DNA of 64,000 bases from Acetobacter ascendens (GTDB taxonomy: Bacteria > Pseudomonadota > Alphaproteobacteria > Acetobacterales > Acetobacteraceae), in the NCBI RefSeq assembly GCF_001766235.1, contig NZ_CP015164.1:1721501-1785500 (forward strand). The letters run 5' to 3'. Below the pieces are notes generated by a model that saw nothing but the letters and a program-made list of their open reading frames with translations, made no database searches and was not told where the DNA came from. Within the stretch, counting starts at the first letter, position 1. Each line of letters starts with the position of its first letter. The translations under genes and the position numbers were made by a program. Positions 63,470 through 64,000 of this stretch are shown here, one piece after another.

Positions 63470-63865
63470 TTTTTGTTTGTGGGAGTACCCTCGGCTCCCT
63501 CATCCTTTTGAAGCCACCAGCGCCAGCCCGGACAAACTGCCCCCCACGCAAAAGCACGGAGCCTGAGCCGAATGCGGACGACAGGCACAGCCCGCCATCA
63601 CACCGTTAGCAGTCGGGCCTCGCGCGCCATTCGGCCTCAGCGGAATAGTATTTTGACAGACAGGGAGACAGGGAAGCAGTCCTTTCAACAGGACAGACCT
63701 GATGCTCTCCGCCCTGCCGGTACAGAGTGCCTCCCTCTCCGCATTGCCTTATATCAACGTGCGTTTGCTGAAATTTATCGTCGCTTTTCAGCTTCACATG
63801 CGAATGTGCCCACTTCGTTTCATGCCAGCAAGGCAACACGTGTTCAGGCAAGCACAGGTTGCGTT
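63470..63865. other. About 400 bases without a supported gene
   Basis: I see no gene, tRNA or repeat. Short frames here lack ribosome sites and family features. It separates the MFS terminator from a gene converging from the right. Confidence 0.5.
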
Positions 63866-64000
63866 TTACGGAATGAAGCGGTCCGCCCGCAGGCGTCCAA
63901 ACACATCAAAGAAAGACGCAGGGGTGGCCTGATAACGGGTGAAACCGGCCAGGCGGCTTTTGGTCATATCCGTCACACATTCCACAGGACGACCCAGATC
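63866..64000 (-). CDS. C-terminal 44 codons of a gene continuing past the window
   Basis: The frame ends LGRPVECVTDMTKSRLAGF...FFDVFGRLRADRFIP at a TAA (63866-63868). Its composition resembles the end of a soluble enzyme, possibly of the NAD-dependent epimerase/dehydratase kind, but this is not certain. The start is outside the window. Confidence 0.45.
   Translation of the reverse strand, partial: DLGRPVECVTDMTKSRLAGFTRYQATPASFFDVFGRLRADRFIP

Overview
The window looks like chromosomal DNA from an acetic acid bacterium, most likely Acetobacter of the A. pasteurianus type. The strongest clues are two mobile elements whose exact sizes and ends match what I recall of IS1452 (1411 bp) and IS1380 (1665 bp), both first described in A. 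pasteurianus. The DNA is a mosaic: an AT-richer metabolic block (1-13.7 kb), an IS-dense patchwork (13.7-31.4 kb), a respiratory nitrate reductase cluster (31.4-40.3 kb), a GC-richer assimilatory nitrate/nitrite cluster (43.2-56.1 kb), and a second patchwork of truncated genes (56.4-64 kb).

1-13.7 kb: a GlcG/HbpS-type protein, an FMN reductase, and a pirin divergent from a frameshifted LysR regulator; a tonB-exbB-exbD-exbD set next to a doubly frameshifted TonB-dependent receptor; then an MFS gene with a premature amber codon, an EamA exporter and a decayed pxpBCA 5-oxoprolinase operon whose pxpB is cut by IS1452. 13.7-17.3 kb: IS1452, an IS427-type IS5 element and an inverted IS1452 stand end to end, each junction carrying CTAG. 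17.3-31.4 kb: a truncated unknown gene, a parDE toxin-antitoxin pair, an IS110 element, metR, the folate-independent methionine synthase pair mesX-mesD, a cobalamin riboswitch with no recognisable target, a broken Rieske oxygenase, IS3 remnant, IS1380, IS1111-type element, an Lrp regulator and an ISL3 element.

31.4-40.3 kb: narGHJI with a parvulin and an HPP-family membrane protein. narI carries a 17-bp tandem duplication that breaks its frame. The 110-bp region upstream of narG, with an FNR-like palindrome, is present a second time in front of a periplasmic cupin-like gene that is itself out of frame at an A8 run. 40.3-42.4 kb is an IS5 element nested inside an IS427-type element, abutting a truncated M1 aminopeptidase.

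43.2-56.1 kb: a nitrate/nitrite MFS transporter, an outer-membrane porin, a NirB-NirD fusion, a 1309-residue fusion of Mo nitrate reductase with a CysJ-like flavoprotein, and the NasT/NasS nitrate-sensing pair. Together they predict uptake of nitrate and its reduction to nitrite and ammonium, with antitermination control. IS1380 sits between porin and nirBD and removes the last residues of the porin. 56.4-64 kb: a sulfotransferase pseudogene, a small secreted His/Asn-rich protein, a truncated response regulator joined to a small phage-like block, and an MFS gene split by two oppositely oriented IS1111-type elements.

At least ten genes carry frameshifts, nonsense codons or truncations. Several are one-base changes in homopolymers, so read errors must be excluded, but the narI duplication, the nonsense codons and the IS truncations cannot be explained that way. 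The most unusual structural signal is a pair of IS1111-type elements that are identical over the left end and N-terminal half of the transposase and then diverge abruptly through the C-terminal domain and right end.
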